From the NCBI RefSeq assembly GCF_009901955.1, contig NZ_WUTS01000001.1, forward strand, positions 2,289,530 to 2,353,529: 64,000 nt of DNA, given 5' to 3'. Shown piece after piece: positions 42,654 through 53,358 of this stretch. Under the pieces are notes generated by a model. That model saw nothing but the letters and a program-made list of their open reading frames with translations, did no database searches and had not been told where the DNA came from. The DNA comes from Halomonas icarae. GTDB lineage: Bacteria > Pseudomonadota > Gammaproteobacteria > Pseudomonadales > Halomonadaceae. Position numbers and translations under genes: made by a program. Numbering within the stretch: position 1 is the first letter of the stretch; the number at the start of each line of letters is the position of its first letter.

Positions 42654-43552
42654 GCCAGCACCACGGTCTGGACGATCTGCTGACCCTGATGGCGGTGCTG
42701 CGCGACCCGGACCGGGGATGCCCCTGGGACCTCAGGCAGAACTGGGACACCATCGTGCCCCACACCCTGGAGGAGGCCTACGAGGTCGCCGATGCCATCG
42801 AGCGCCGCGCCTGGGAGGAGCTGCCCGGAGAGCTGGGGGATCTGCTCTTCCAGGTGGTCTACTACGCCCAGTTCGCGAGTGAAGAGGGACGTTTCGATTT
42901 CCACACGGTGGTGGATACCCTGACCGCCAAGATGCTGCGTCGCCACCCCCATGTCTTCCCCGATGGCAGCCTGGCCTCACGGCGTTCCCCCGGCGTTGGT
43001 GTGGCGGATATCGGGCTACGCCAGGCCCCCGAACTCGAAAGCATCAATCGCCGCTGGGAGGCCCTCAAGGCCGAAGAGCGTGTGCAGCGGAGGCGTGAAA
43101 CGCACGACACCTCTGATGCCCCAGGGGTCGACGGTGTTGCGTTCTCGGCTCTGGATGATGTGCCGCGCACCCTGCCGGCGCTGTCGCGAGCCGCCAAGCT
43201 CTCGAAGCGTGCCGCCCGGGTAGGGTTCGACTGGCCCGACTCCCAAGGGGTGATCGCCAAGATTCGCGAGGAGCTCGATGAGGTCGAGGAGGCGCTGGCC
43301 GAGGGGAGTCGGGAACATGCCATCGAGGAGGTGGGAGACCTGCTGTTTGCGGTGACCAATCTCGCCCGCACCCTCAAGGCCGACCCCGAGCAGTGCCTGC
43401 GGGCCACCAACACCAAGTTCGAGCGCCGCTTCCGTCACGTGGAGGCGGCCCTGGCGGCCACGGGCACTAGCCCCGCCGATGCCGATCTTGCGACCATGGA
43501 GCGTCACTGGCAGGCCGCCAAGCGTAATGAATACAACGATGCTGCCACTTGA
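42650..43552 (+). CDS. mazG: Nucleoside triphosphate pyrophosphohydrolase MazG
   Basis: 300 residues with two MazG domains, each with a Glu/Asp metal cluster (LEEAYEVADAIERRAWEELPGELGDLLFQV; IREELDEVEEALAEG...EEVGDLLFAV read in segments). It hydrolyses NTPs and dNTPs to monophosphates and tempers the stringent response, fitting its coupling to relA (ATGA overlap). Slightly longer than E. coli MazG because of an extended linker. Confidence 0.93.
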   Translation: MSQHHGLDDLLTLMAVLRDPDRGCPWDLRQNWDTIVPHTLEEAYEVADAIERRAWEELPGELGDLLFQVVYYAQFASEEGRFDFHTVVDTLTAKMLRRHPHVFPDGSLASRRSPGVGVADIGLRQAPELESINRRWEALKAEERVQRRRETHDTSDAPGVDGVAFSALDDVPRTLPALSRAAKLSKRAARVGFDWPDSQGVIAKIREELDEVEEALAEGSREHAIEEVGDLLFAVTNLARTLKADPEQCLRATNTKFERRFRHVEAALAATGTSPADADLATMERHWQAAKRNEYNDAAT

Positions 43553-43569
43553 TCCGGAGACTCAGTTTC

Positions 43570-46218
<2,649 letters not shown>

Positions 46219-46230
46219 GGCCTGCGGTCA

Positions 46231-46331
46231 GGGGCGAGGAACAAGGTACGAGGAACAAGGTGCGAGGAAGCTTTTGCACTCCTGGGGGTGAAGCGATGAA
46301 ATTCCCTTGCGCCTTGCGCCTTGCGCCCTGA
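46231..46331. repeat. Inverted pair of heptanucleotide arrays between convergent genes (locus 3)
   Basis: Left array 46231-46272: GGGGCGA, GGAACAA, GGTACGA, GGAACAA, GGTGCGA, GGAAGCT. Right array 46304-46331: CCCTTGC, GCCTTGC, GCCTTGC, GCCCTGA. The right array is the NCCTYGC unit of locus 1 and the left array is its reverse complement (GCRAGGN), so the pair can fold into a long imperfect hairpin with G-U pairs. It lies between the ends of ppc and the outer-membrane gene and may work as a two-way terminator. Confidence 0.8.
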
Positions 46332-46350
46332 AGCGGTGTAGTCGCGCTCT

Positions 46351-46992
46351 TTAGAAGGGAATATGAATCGAGGCGGTCAACAGGTTGAGATGCGCCATGT
46401 CGGGCGAATCGTACTCCTCGAGCTCGAGGCGGCTGGTAAAGCCCGGGAGCTGCAGGCGGGCGCCGAAGCCCCGAACCCGCGTGGTGCCGGTTTCATCGCT
46501 GTCTCCACGTGGAATCACGGCGTCGCCCTCCCAGCCGACCAGGCCCGACTTGGCATAGAGGCCTAAGCGGCCCAGACGCACGCCGGCCACCAGGCTGCCG
46601 CCGAGGCTGACGGTATTGACCAGTAGCTGCTGATTATCGAGGCGGGTCGGCATCTCGTCACTATGGTGGTAGCGGAACTCGGCACCGAGATCCAGCTTGG
46701 GGAGCTGAAATGGACTGAAGCCGGCAATCAGCCGAAAACCGGAGGTATAGCCGTCGGGACTCTCGATGTCATGGCCGTCGATGACAACACCGTTTTCCAG
46801 GCGCATCAGGTTGTCTGGCTGGCTGGCATAAGCGGGGCTATGCTGATCGGCCTGTCTGACGACCTCTTCGGCGAGGGAGCTCCCTTCGGCGCCGACAGCG
46901 CCAAGGGATGTCCCGAAGGCAAGAGCAGCCAGTAGCGCGGTAATAGTATGACGGGGTGCGGTATGACGGGATGCGGTATGACGGGATGACAT
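46351..46992 (-). CDS. Predicted outer-membrane beta-barrel protein
   Basis: 213 residues. A basic N-terminus built from a 15-bp in-frame repeat (SRHTA units) precedes a signal peptide core (ITALLAALAFGTSLGAVGA). The rest shows alternating beta-strand patterns (SGFRLIAGFSPFQLPKLDLG, GSLVAGVRLGRLGLYAKSGL) and ends in HIPF with the terminal Phe of outer-membrane proteins. I cannot name the family; OmpA-like 8-stranded barrels of this size are the nearest type. The start at 46992 has AGGGAC upstream; 47025 is the alternative. Confidence 0.75.
   Translation of the reverse strand: MSSRHTASRHTAPRHTITALLAALAFGTSLGAVGAEGSSLAEEVVRQADQHSPAYASQPDNLMRLENGVVIDGHDIESPDGYTSGFRLIAGFSPFQLPKLDLGAEFRYHHSDEMPTRLDNQQLLVNTVSLGGSLVAGVRLGRLGLYAKSGLVGWEGDAVIPRGDSDETGTTRVRGFGARLQLPGFTSRLELEEYDSPDMAHLNLLTASIHIPF
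46946..46990. repeat. Three tandem 15-bp repeats in a signal-peptide coding region
   Basis: GTATGACGGGGTGCG, GTATGACGGGATGCG and GTATGACGGGATGAC lie head to tail. Read on the minus strand in frame they encode SRHTA-, SRHTAP- and RHT-type units at the N-terminus of the outer-membrane protein. Unit length is a multiple of 3, so copy changes would keep the frame. Confidence 0.85.
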
Positions 46993-47199
46993 GGGTCCCT
47001 GTCCTTGCGCTGAGGCCTGATTCATTCGTACCAGGCCGCAGGGCGAGTAGCGATGAGATCCATATAGGCTAGCAAGCCCATCCCCGGTTCGCCAGCCAAC
47101 TGGTCCGACGATAGCAGGGACACTCTCCGACAGTGTCGACGCTGCAGGCGCAATGCATCAAGGCTGGCATGGCAGCTCGTCCGGGGAATGTCTCTCGTG
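46993..47199. other. 207-bp gap without a confident gene
   Basis: The gap between panE and the outer-membrane gene. On the minus strand one frame stays open (47199 to 47022, with an internal GTG and product ending IATRPAAWYE) and its TGA overlaps an ATG at 47025. It resembles no family I know and has no RBS, so I do not call it a gene. No terminator or clear promoter seen. Confidence 0.5.
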
Positions 47200-48105
47200 C
47201 TAGGCGGAATCACCGGCCAGGGACTCCAGCAACGAATCCAGCCTGGGTGTCGCCAGGCCGTGGCGCCTGGCGGTCTCGCTAAGAGGGCCGAGAATGGCGA
47301 CATGCTCCGTGGGACGTCCCGCCAACACGTCCTGGAGCATCGAGGCGCGATTGCTGGCGGTGGCCTCCACCACCCTCCAGACCAGGGTGCGCCAGCCATC
47401 GAGCCCGCTGCCTTCGGGCGGTGCGATGCCTTCGGCTTCCATTACCCTCGCCACCTCACCGATCACCGCCTCTACTTCCTCACGAAACGGCGTGTCGCGA
47501 AGCTCGCCATTGCGAATCCTGTGGTGGGCAACCAGGGGATTGATGGCGGCGTTGATGGCCAGCTTGTGCCATAGCCGTCGCCGAATGTCCGGCACCGCCT
47601 GGGCCGACAGGCCGCTTGTGCTCAGCAGGCTGGCCACTGTTCTCGCCAGGTCGTCATGACCATCCTCCAGCGAGCCGATCAGGGTGTTGCCCCGGCCGGC
47701 GTGGACGACGCGATCATCCGCGGCAACATAGGCCCCTTCGGTGGTGGTGGCGCACAGCACAGGGCCCAAGTGACGTGTCGCGAGTCGTGGCTGGGTGTGA
47801 AAGCCGTTCTGCCACAGTACCAGCGGGAGGTCGGCGGGAAGTCGGGAAGCGAGCTCAAGATAGGCCCCCTCGGCGGCGTAGGCCTTGGTGGTCAGGTGGA
47901 GGAGATCGGGAACCCCGTCGGGTGGGCGAGTCCGCGTGACCACCTCCATGTCGAGAGTTTCACCCCGGGGGGTGACCAGTGTCTGAAGGCCGGGAAGGGG
48001 GCGGCGGCCGATCAGCGTTATCCGCTGGCCCTGTTGGGCCAGACGCAGGGCGAGCAGCCGGCCGATGGCGCCTGGCCCGACGATCCAGTGTGTCTGAAGG
48101 GCCAT
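47200..48105 (-). CDS. panE: 2-dehydropantoate 2-reductase (ketopantoate reductase)
   Basis: 301 residues. The N-terminal Rossmann fold has VGPGAIGRLLALRLA, and the mid segment WQNGFH and KLAINAAINPLVAHHRIRNG (catalytic Lys and substrate Asn) fit the ApbA/PanE family. It reduces ketopantoate with NADPH for pantothenate/CoA synthesis. The start overlaps the topB stop (TGATG), so it is coupled to topB. Confidence 0.88.
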   Translation of the reverse strand: MALQTHWIVGPGAIGRLLALRLAQQGQRITLIGRRPLPGLQTLVTPRGETLDMEVVTRTRPPDGVPDLLHLTTKAYAAEGAYLELASRLPADLPLVLWQNGFHTQPRLATRHLGPVLCATTTEGAYVAADDRVVHAGRGNTLIGSLEDGHDDLARTVASLLSTSGLSAQAVPDIRRRLWHKLAINAAINPLVAHHRIRNGELRDTPFREEVEAVIGEVARVMEAEGIAPPEGSGLDGWRTLVWRVVEATASNRASMLQDVLAGRPTEHVAILGPLSETARRHGLATPRLDSLLESLAGDSA

Positions 48106-50036
48106 CAACGGCTCTCCTTGCGGCGTTGGGGAGTGCGACGCTTGCCGCTCCTGGCCGAGCGGCCGGAACTGCGGCGCCCGCTGGTGCGACGGGGCGCCTT
48201 GGCCTCGGCGCCCTCGGCACTATGTAGTGCCTGACGCAGGCGGCCGGCATCGGCGGCGGCGAGCAGGGTGCGCAGGTCGGCCACCAGTGACTCGAGGAAG
48301 GGGGCGGGGGCGGCGTCCTCTTCGGCGATGGCCCCCAGGCGCTGCTCCCATAACGCGGTGCGCTCGGGGCGACTCACCGCTTCGGGCAGGGACGCGATCA
48401 GTGCACTGCCCAGGCGGGTGGCACGCAGGGCCTTGCCCTCCCGGACCAGATACCCGCGCTCCACCAGCGTCTCGATGATGCCGGCGCGGGTCGCTTCGGT
48501 GCCCAGGCCATCGTGTTCGCGCAGGGTGCGTCTCACGGCGGGATCGTCCACGTAACGGCCGATGTTCATCATCGCCTTGATCAGGCTGGCGTCATTGAAC
48601 GGCTCCGGTGGCCGGGTCTCGCGATCCTCCACGTCGCTGTTCTGGACGCGACCCCCCTCACCCTCGCTGAGCGGCGGCAGCGGTGGTGCCTCGTCGCGGG
48701 TGGTGAACAGCGGCTTCCAGCCGGGATCGAGGATCTCCTGGCCCCGGGCACGGAAGGTCTCCCCGAGGATCGAGAACTCCGCCTTCACGTCGCGGGTGGA
48801 GAGCGGCGGATAGAACTGGGCGATCACGTTGCGGGCGATCAGTCGGAAGACGTTCGCCTCGGTGGTCGTGAGGCGTGCCATGTCCGCCGGTCGTCCGGTG
48901 GGCGCCAGGGCATGGTGTGCGCCCACCTTGCTGTCATTCCAGGCTCGCGATCGGCGCGTGAAATCGGCCCCGTCCAACCAGCCGCGCAGGGTGTCATCTT
49001 CACGGCAGGCACCTTCCAGGGTGCCTCGGGCGGCGGCGAAATGCTCCTCGGGAAGATAGCGACAGTCGGAGCGCGGGTAGGTGATCAGCTGATGGCGCTC
49101 ATAGAGCGACTGGCAGGTGTCCAGCACGACCTTGGCGGAGATGCCATGGCGCCTGGCGGCATCGACCTGCAGCGCCGACAGCGAGTAGGGCAGGGGGGCG
49201 GGCTGGCGCTTCTGCTGGGTCTCCAGCGTTACCAGTCGCCCCTCGGCCCCGGGCAGGCGTTCGGCAAGGCTGGCCGCGGGTTCCCGGGCCAGCAGGCGCC
49301 CCTGGTCGTCGAGCGGGTGGTGTTCCCCGGGGGACCACCAGGCGCGTAGCTCACCGCGGCTCACCGCAAGATCGGCCCATAGCACGAAGAAGGGCCTGGG
49401 CGTGAAGCCGCGAATTTCGGCGTCCCGGCGTACCACAAGGCCGAGCACCGGGGTCTGTACGCGACCTACCGAGAGCACCCCGTCATGACCGGCCTGACGG
49501 CCCGTCAGCGTCCAGGCCCGGGTCAGGTTGATGCCATAAAGCCAGTCGGCGCGGGAGCGTGATTCGGCGGCCCGGTAGAGCGGCTGATAGCGACGGTTGT
49601 CCTCCAGTCGCGACAGCGCCCGCTGCACGGCGGGACGGTTGAGGTCGCTGACCAGCAGTCGTGAGACCCTGCCCTTCCAGCCGAGGTATTCGATCACCTC
49701 CTGGACCAGCAGCTGGCCTTCGCGGTCGGGGTCGCCGGCATGCACCACCTCATTGGCGGCCTTGAGCAGCTTGCGAATCGCCGCCAGTTGGCCGCGAGCC
49801 TTGGGGCGTGGGGTGAGCTTCCAGTGCTCGGGCAGGATCGGCAGGGTGTCCAGCCGCCACTGCTTGTGGGCCGGGTCATAGGCGTCGGGAGGCGCCTGCT
49901 CCAGCAGATGGCCGAGGCACCAGGTCACGGTGGTGTCGCCCACGACGATCGCCCCCTCCTGCTTGCGGGGGGAGCCGGGCAGGGCGTCGGCGATGGCCCG
50001 GGCCAGGCTGGGCTTCTCGGCGATGATCAGGCGCAT
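48105..50036 (-). CDS. topB: DNA topoisomerase III
   Basis: 643-residue type IA topoisomerase. The TOPRIM start is RLIIAEKPSLARAIADALPG with HAGDPDREGQLLVQEV; the active-site Tyr lies in HQLITYPRSDCRYL; TEATRAGIIETLVERGYL is the late conserved block. A short Arg/Lys/Ser-rich tail replaces zinc fingers. It decatenates DNA and resolves recombination and replication intermediates. The start at 50036 is fixed by the family N-terminus. Confidence 0.94.
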   Translation of the reverse strand: MRLIIAEKPSLARAIADALPGSPRKQEGAIVVGDTTVTWCLGHLLEQAPPDAYDPAHKQWRLDTLPILPEHWKLTPRPKARGQLAAIRKLLKAANEVVHAGDPDREGQLLVQEVIEYLGWKGRVSRLLVSDLNRPAVQRALSRLEDNRRYQPLYRAAESRSRADWLYGINLTRAWTLTGRQAGHDGVLSVGRVQTPVLGLVVRRDAEIRGFTPRPFFVLWADLAVSRGELRAWWSPGEHHPLDDQGRLLAREPAASLAERLPGAEGRLVTLETQQKRQPAPLPYSLSALQVDAARRHGISAKVVLDTCQSLYERHQLITYPRSDCRYLPEEHFAAARGTLEGACREDDTLRGWLDGADFTRRSRAWNDSKVGAHHALAPTGRPADMARLTTTEANVFRLIARNVIAQFYPPLSTRDVKAEFSILGETFRARGQEILDPGWKPLFTTRDEAPPLPPLSEGEGGRVQNSDVEDRETRPPEPFNDASLIKAMMNIGRYVDDPAVRRTLREHDGLGTEATRAGIIETLVERGYLVREGKALRATRLGSALIASLPEAVSRPERTALWEQRLGAIAEEDAAPAPFLESLVADLRTLLAAADAGRLRQALHSAEGAEAKAPRRTSGRRSSGRSARSGKRRTPQRRKESR

Positions 50037-50155
50037 GGCGTCCTCGCTTGCGGTGAGAGTTGAGGATTCTTCCAGTGTTACCGACGCTTGGCTAGGTGTT
50101 GCATTGCGATTATGGTGTACAATTGTTGTATCAATATTTTCATGGAGTCCGGGCG

Positions 50156-51397
50156 ATGCGCGAGCGAGGCAGAACACGCCGGCTAATGGGGCTGGGAGCG
50201 CGTACCGGTGGTGCGCTGTTGCGGACTCGCCTGGGCGGGCAGGCCGACTGGCGGGCCCTGGGTGAGGCGCTGTTCGAGGGGCTCTCCGAACTCAAGGGGC
50301 CAGCCATGAAACTGGCCCAGATCATGTCCCAGTGGGACGATCTGCTGCCTGCGGACCTTGCCGAGGAGTTGGCCAGGTTGCAGCGCCAGGCCGAACCGAT
50401 GCCCTGGGAGTCGATCCGCCACACCCTGGATGATCACTATGGGGATATCGACAGGGTATTTCGCGAGGTCGAGACACGCCCCTTCGCCAGCGCCTCCATG
50501 GGCCAGGTGCATCGCGCCGTGACGCATGAGGGGGAGACGCTGGTGCTCAAGGTGCAGTACCCGGGGCTGGCCGAGGTGCTGGAGGGAGATCTCGCACAGG
50601 TCCGCCGCCTGATGCGCCTCGGGCGCTGGTTCAAGGTGCCTCAGGCGCGCCTCGATGCGCTGTTCGAGGAGCTGGCGGCGAGCCTGCGCGGAGAGCTTGA
50701 CTACTGCGCCGAGGCCGAGGCGCTGGCGCGCTATCGACAGCGCTATGCCGACTGGCCGGGCGTGGTGATTCCCGAGCCGCTACCGGCCTACTCCGGTGAG
50801 CGCGTGCTGGCCATGCGCCATGTGCCGGGGACCCCGCTTCGTGACCTGGAGACAGCGGATGACGCCACGCGTCAGCGCATCGCCGCCACCCTCGCCGACT
50901 GGCTCACCGAGGAGCTCTTCACTCATGGCGAGCTGCATGCCGACCCCCATGCCGGCAACTTCGCCGCCGATGACCAGGCTCGGCTGGTGGTCTACGACCT
51001 GGGGGCGGTGATCCCGGTGCCTGACGAGCGTCTCAAGGCGATGATGCATCTGCTCGACGCCACCTTGCAGGGGGATGCCATGGCCATGGATAGCGCCCTG
51101 CTCGAGCTGGGTGGCCGTCAGGGGCAGGGCGCACCGCTGTCGCTTTACCGAGAGGCGGCGGAGGCCGTCTCGGCGCTCTTCGCTCCCGGCGAGCAGGACC
51201 TTGGCGATGTGCGCGTCCATCGTCGCCTGCGTGAGCTCTCACCCAAGGTGTGGGCGGCCATGGATCGCCTGCAGCCGCCCGCAGACACCCTGCTGCTGTC
51301 GCGAACCCTCAACGGCCACTACTGGAACCTGGTGCGCCTCGGCGCCCGGCTCGATATGCAGGCCCGCACCGCACCGCTGCTGGAGTGGGCGAGGTAG
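50156..51397 (+). CDS. ABC1/UbiB-family atypical kinase
   Basis: 413 residues. Family blocks in order: KGPAMKLAQIMSQWDD, the Ala-rich loop FASASMGQVHRA, the ATP Lys in LVLKVQYPG, HGELHADPHAGNF and VVYDLGAV (DFG equivalent). The usual KxGQ motif reads KLAQ here, a Gly-to-Ala change. No C-terminal membrane helices are obvious, unlike E. coli UbiB, so it is more like the soluble AarF/ADCK group. Relatives act in quinone synthesis or lipid handling; the role here is unknown. RBS GGAG at 50144-50147. Confidence 0.85.
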   Translation: MRERGRTRRLMGLGARTGGALLRTRLGGQADWRALGEALFEGLSELKGPAMKLAQIMSQWDDLLPADLAEELARLQRQAEPMPWESIRHTLDDHYGDIDRVFREVETRPFASASMGQVHRAVTHEGETLVLKVQYPGLAEVLEGDLAQVRRLMRLGRWFKVPQARLDALFEELAASLRGELDYCAEAEALARYRQRYADWPGVVIPEPLPAYSGERVLAMRHVPGTPLRDLETADDATRQRIAATLADWLTEELFTHGELHADPHAGNFAADDQARLVVYDLGAVIPVPDERLKAMMHLLDATLQGDAMAMDSALLELGGRQGQGAPLSLYREAAEAVSALFAPGEQDLGDVRVHRRLRELSPKVWAAMDRLQPPADTLLLSRTLNGHYWNLVRLGARLDMQARTAPLLEWAR

Positions 51398-51463
51398 CAA
51401 GCGGCTGCCAAGCCCCCCGGCGGGCTGGTAGACTGTGCCGTTTTCCGGACGGTGGAGTGCGCA

Positions 51464-53296
51464 ATGCTGGCGGTATGGGTGGAACAGCTGCTGGGATTTG
51501 CCTCGGGGGCGCTCAAGGCGATTCGCCAGGATGAGCGTTATCCGGCGCTGATGGCCTGGGCGCGGGAAGAGGGGCCTCGACTGGTGGGCGGCGATCTGTC
51601 ACTGGCCCAGGCGCTGGCGCCGGAGCTGTGGTCACAGACGCCCCTGGCGCGCCTGGAGTTCCGCTGCGAAGCGCTGGCGCGCCCCGGGCGAAACGAGCCC
51701 TGCTGGTGTGACTCCGGTCGCAAGACCAAGCACTGCTGTGGCGCGGTGTCGCTGCCCGGCTCGGTGCCCGAACACCTGATGTGGATGCTCTCGCTGCGCG
51801 ACTGGAAGGGCGACACGCTCAAGGCGGCGCTGGCCAGCGGCCGTGCCCCCGCCCAGGCGCTGCTCGAGGCGGGGTTGATCGCGGCCGAGACCGGCCAACG
51901 CGGCCGCGCCCAGCAGATTCTCGAGTCACTCTTCGAGTCCAGTGACTGGTCTCGACTACCGGAGCAAGCCGAGCCCGCCTTCGAGATCCTGATCGACCTC
52001 TTCCAGGAGCGCGGCTTTCATCGCAAGCGCGAGGCGCTTCTCGATACGGTGCTCGAGCATGGCCCACTGTTCCTGCGCGGAGTGGCGCTGGAGCGCCTGT
52101 GTCTGATGCATCTCGACAACGACGATCTGGACAGTGCCCGGGCGGCCTTCGTGCGTGCCCAGCAGGCGCTGCCGGACTCGCCGACCCTGGCCTATATCGA
52201 GGCCATGCTGCTGCTGCACGAGGGGCACGAGCAGGAGGCCGCCGAGCGAGCGAGTTTCTGGTTTCGTCGTCTGGCACGCCAGGGGGATCTGGCGCCGGAG
52301 CAGCTGCAGTTCCTCGCCGACCTGGCCGAGAACCCCGGTGCCACCCTGGCCGAGCAGCTGCTCAATGCCGAGGAAGACCTGGCCGAGCCGCTGGCGTCGC
52401 TGCAGGCGCTTCTCGAGGAGCTCCCGATCGCTCCGCGCCTGGCCGTGTCATGCACCGGGGAGGGGCGGCTCCTGTATCACACCACCGCCCGCGAGGACAC
52501 CCTGCACGCCGCCTGGCGACGGGTCTTCCCGATATCGGGTGTTTCCGACTCCCCACTGGGACTCGATGATGATCCCTGGCCCGCTGCCGCGGAGTGGTTG
52601 CCCGAGCTTTGCCGCCATCCGGAGTGGCTGGATGCACCGGCAGTCGTCCAGGAACTGACTCTGGCGCTGACCTCGCGCTTCGGCAGCCTGCCCTGGATGG
52701 CGCCGAGCCTGTTCGTGCCGCTTGCCCTCCGGCTGGAGCGCTGGCTGGAGCAGGTGGCGGCCGAGGGGCCGGGCACCCTGGCCTGGGAAGATGCCGACAA
52801 CACGCTGCTGTTGCGGACGGGGCTGGCGTTGGTGGTCGGCATGGAGCGCGGGGCGCGGGAGCGTTCACGAAGGCTCGCCGAAAGCCTGCTGGCCCTGGAT
52901 CGCCATGACAGCCTGGGGCTTCGCGAGCTGGTGCTCGACCAGCTGTTGCGGGACGGACGCGACAGCGAGGCGTTGGCGCTCAGTGAGCAGCCACCGGAAG
53001 CCGAGGCCGAGGGGCCGGTGCTGGGCGTGCTGATGGGACGTGTTTTGGCGCTCTATCGCCTCGACCGGCTCGACGAGGCGGCCCAGGCGCTGGAGGAGAC
53101 TCATGCCCACAATGCTCACGCGGTGAAGCTGATGTGTGGTGACAGCTCGGCGCCGCCGACGCCGGTGGGCGAGGATGGCGCGGTCGAGCCGGGCAGCCGG
53201 GCCGAGGCTTGGCAGTATCGCACCCTGATGCGCGATCAGTGGCGGGCCACACCGGGGGGCCTGGCGTGGCTGCAGGAGTGGCTCAGCCGGCGCTGA
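51464..53296 (+). CDS. SEC-C motif and TPR-like repeat protein, unknown function
   Basis: 610 residues. Near the N-terminus is a full SEC-C zinc motif, ARPGRNEPCWCDSGRKTKHCC, with Cys80, Cys82, Cys91 and Cys92. The rest is helical repeat sequence resembling TPRs (ALLEAGLIAAETGQRGRA, DDLDSARAAFVRAQQALP, LYRLDRLDEAAQALEE). SEC-C is best known from the SecA tail, where it binds SecB or ribosomes, so a protein-binding role is plausible. The start at 51464 follows GGTGGAG. The long C-terminal half matches nothing I know. Confidence 0.8.
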   Translation: MLAVWVEQLLGFASGALKAIRQDERYPALMAWAREEGPRLVGGDLSLAQALAPELWSQTPLARLEFRCEALARPGRNEPCWCDSGRKTKHCCGAVSLPGSVPEHLMWMLSLRDWKGDTLKAALASGRAPAQALLEAGLIAAETGQRGRAQQILESLFESSDWSRLPEQAEPAFEILIDLFQERGFHRKREALLDTVLEHGPLFLRGVALERLCLMHLDNDDLDSARAAFVRAQQALPDSPTLAYIEAMLLLHEGHEQEAAERASFWFRRLARQGDLAPEQLQFLADLAENPGATLAEQLLNAEEDLAEPLASLQALLEELPIAPRLAVSCTGEGRLLYHTTAREDTLHAAWRRVFPISGVSDSPLGLDDDPWPAAAEWLPELCRHPEWLDAPAVVQELTLALTSRFGSLPWMAPSLFVPLALRLERWLEQVAAEGPGTLAWEDADNTLLLRTGLALVVGMERGARERSRRLAESLLALDRHDSLGLRELVLDQLLRDGRDSEALALSEQPPEAEAEGPVLGVLMGRVLALYRLDRLDEAAQALEETHAHNAHAVKLMCGDSSAPPTPVGEDGAVEPGSRAEAWQYRTLMRDQWRATPGGLAWLQEWLSRR

Positions 53297-53326
53297 GCCA
53301 TTGTGCCATGTAGGAGGCCGGCTCTG

Positions 53327-53355
53327 CCGGGCGAATGGCGCCGCCAGGCGCCCGG
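53327..53355. terminator. Inverted repeat between convergent genes
   Basis: CCGGGCG (53327-53333) pairs with CGCCCGG (53349-53355), with a GGCGCC core in the loop. It lies between the SEC-C/TPR gene and ampG, which face each other. There is no T-tract, so factor-independent termination is uncertain. Confidence 0.4.
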
Positions 53356-53358
53356 TAT

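Noticed and set aside
47022-47399. 125-codon minus-strand frame overlapping panE
   Set aside because: Most of it is out of frame inside panE; the part in the gap has no RBS or family match.
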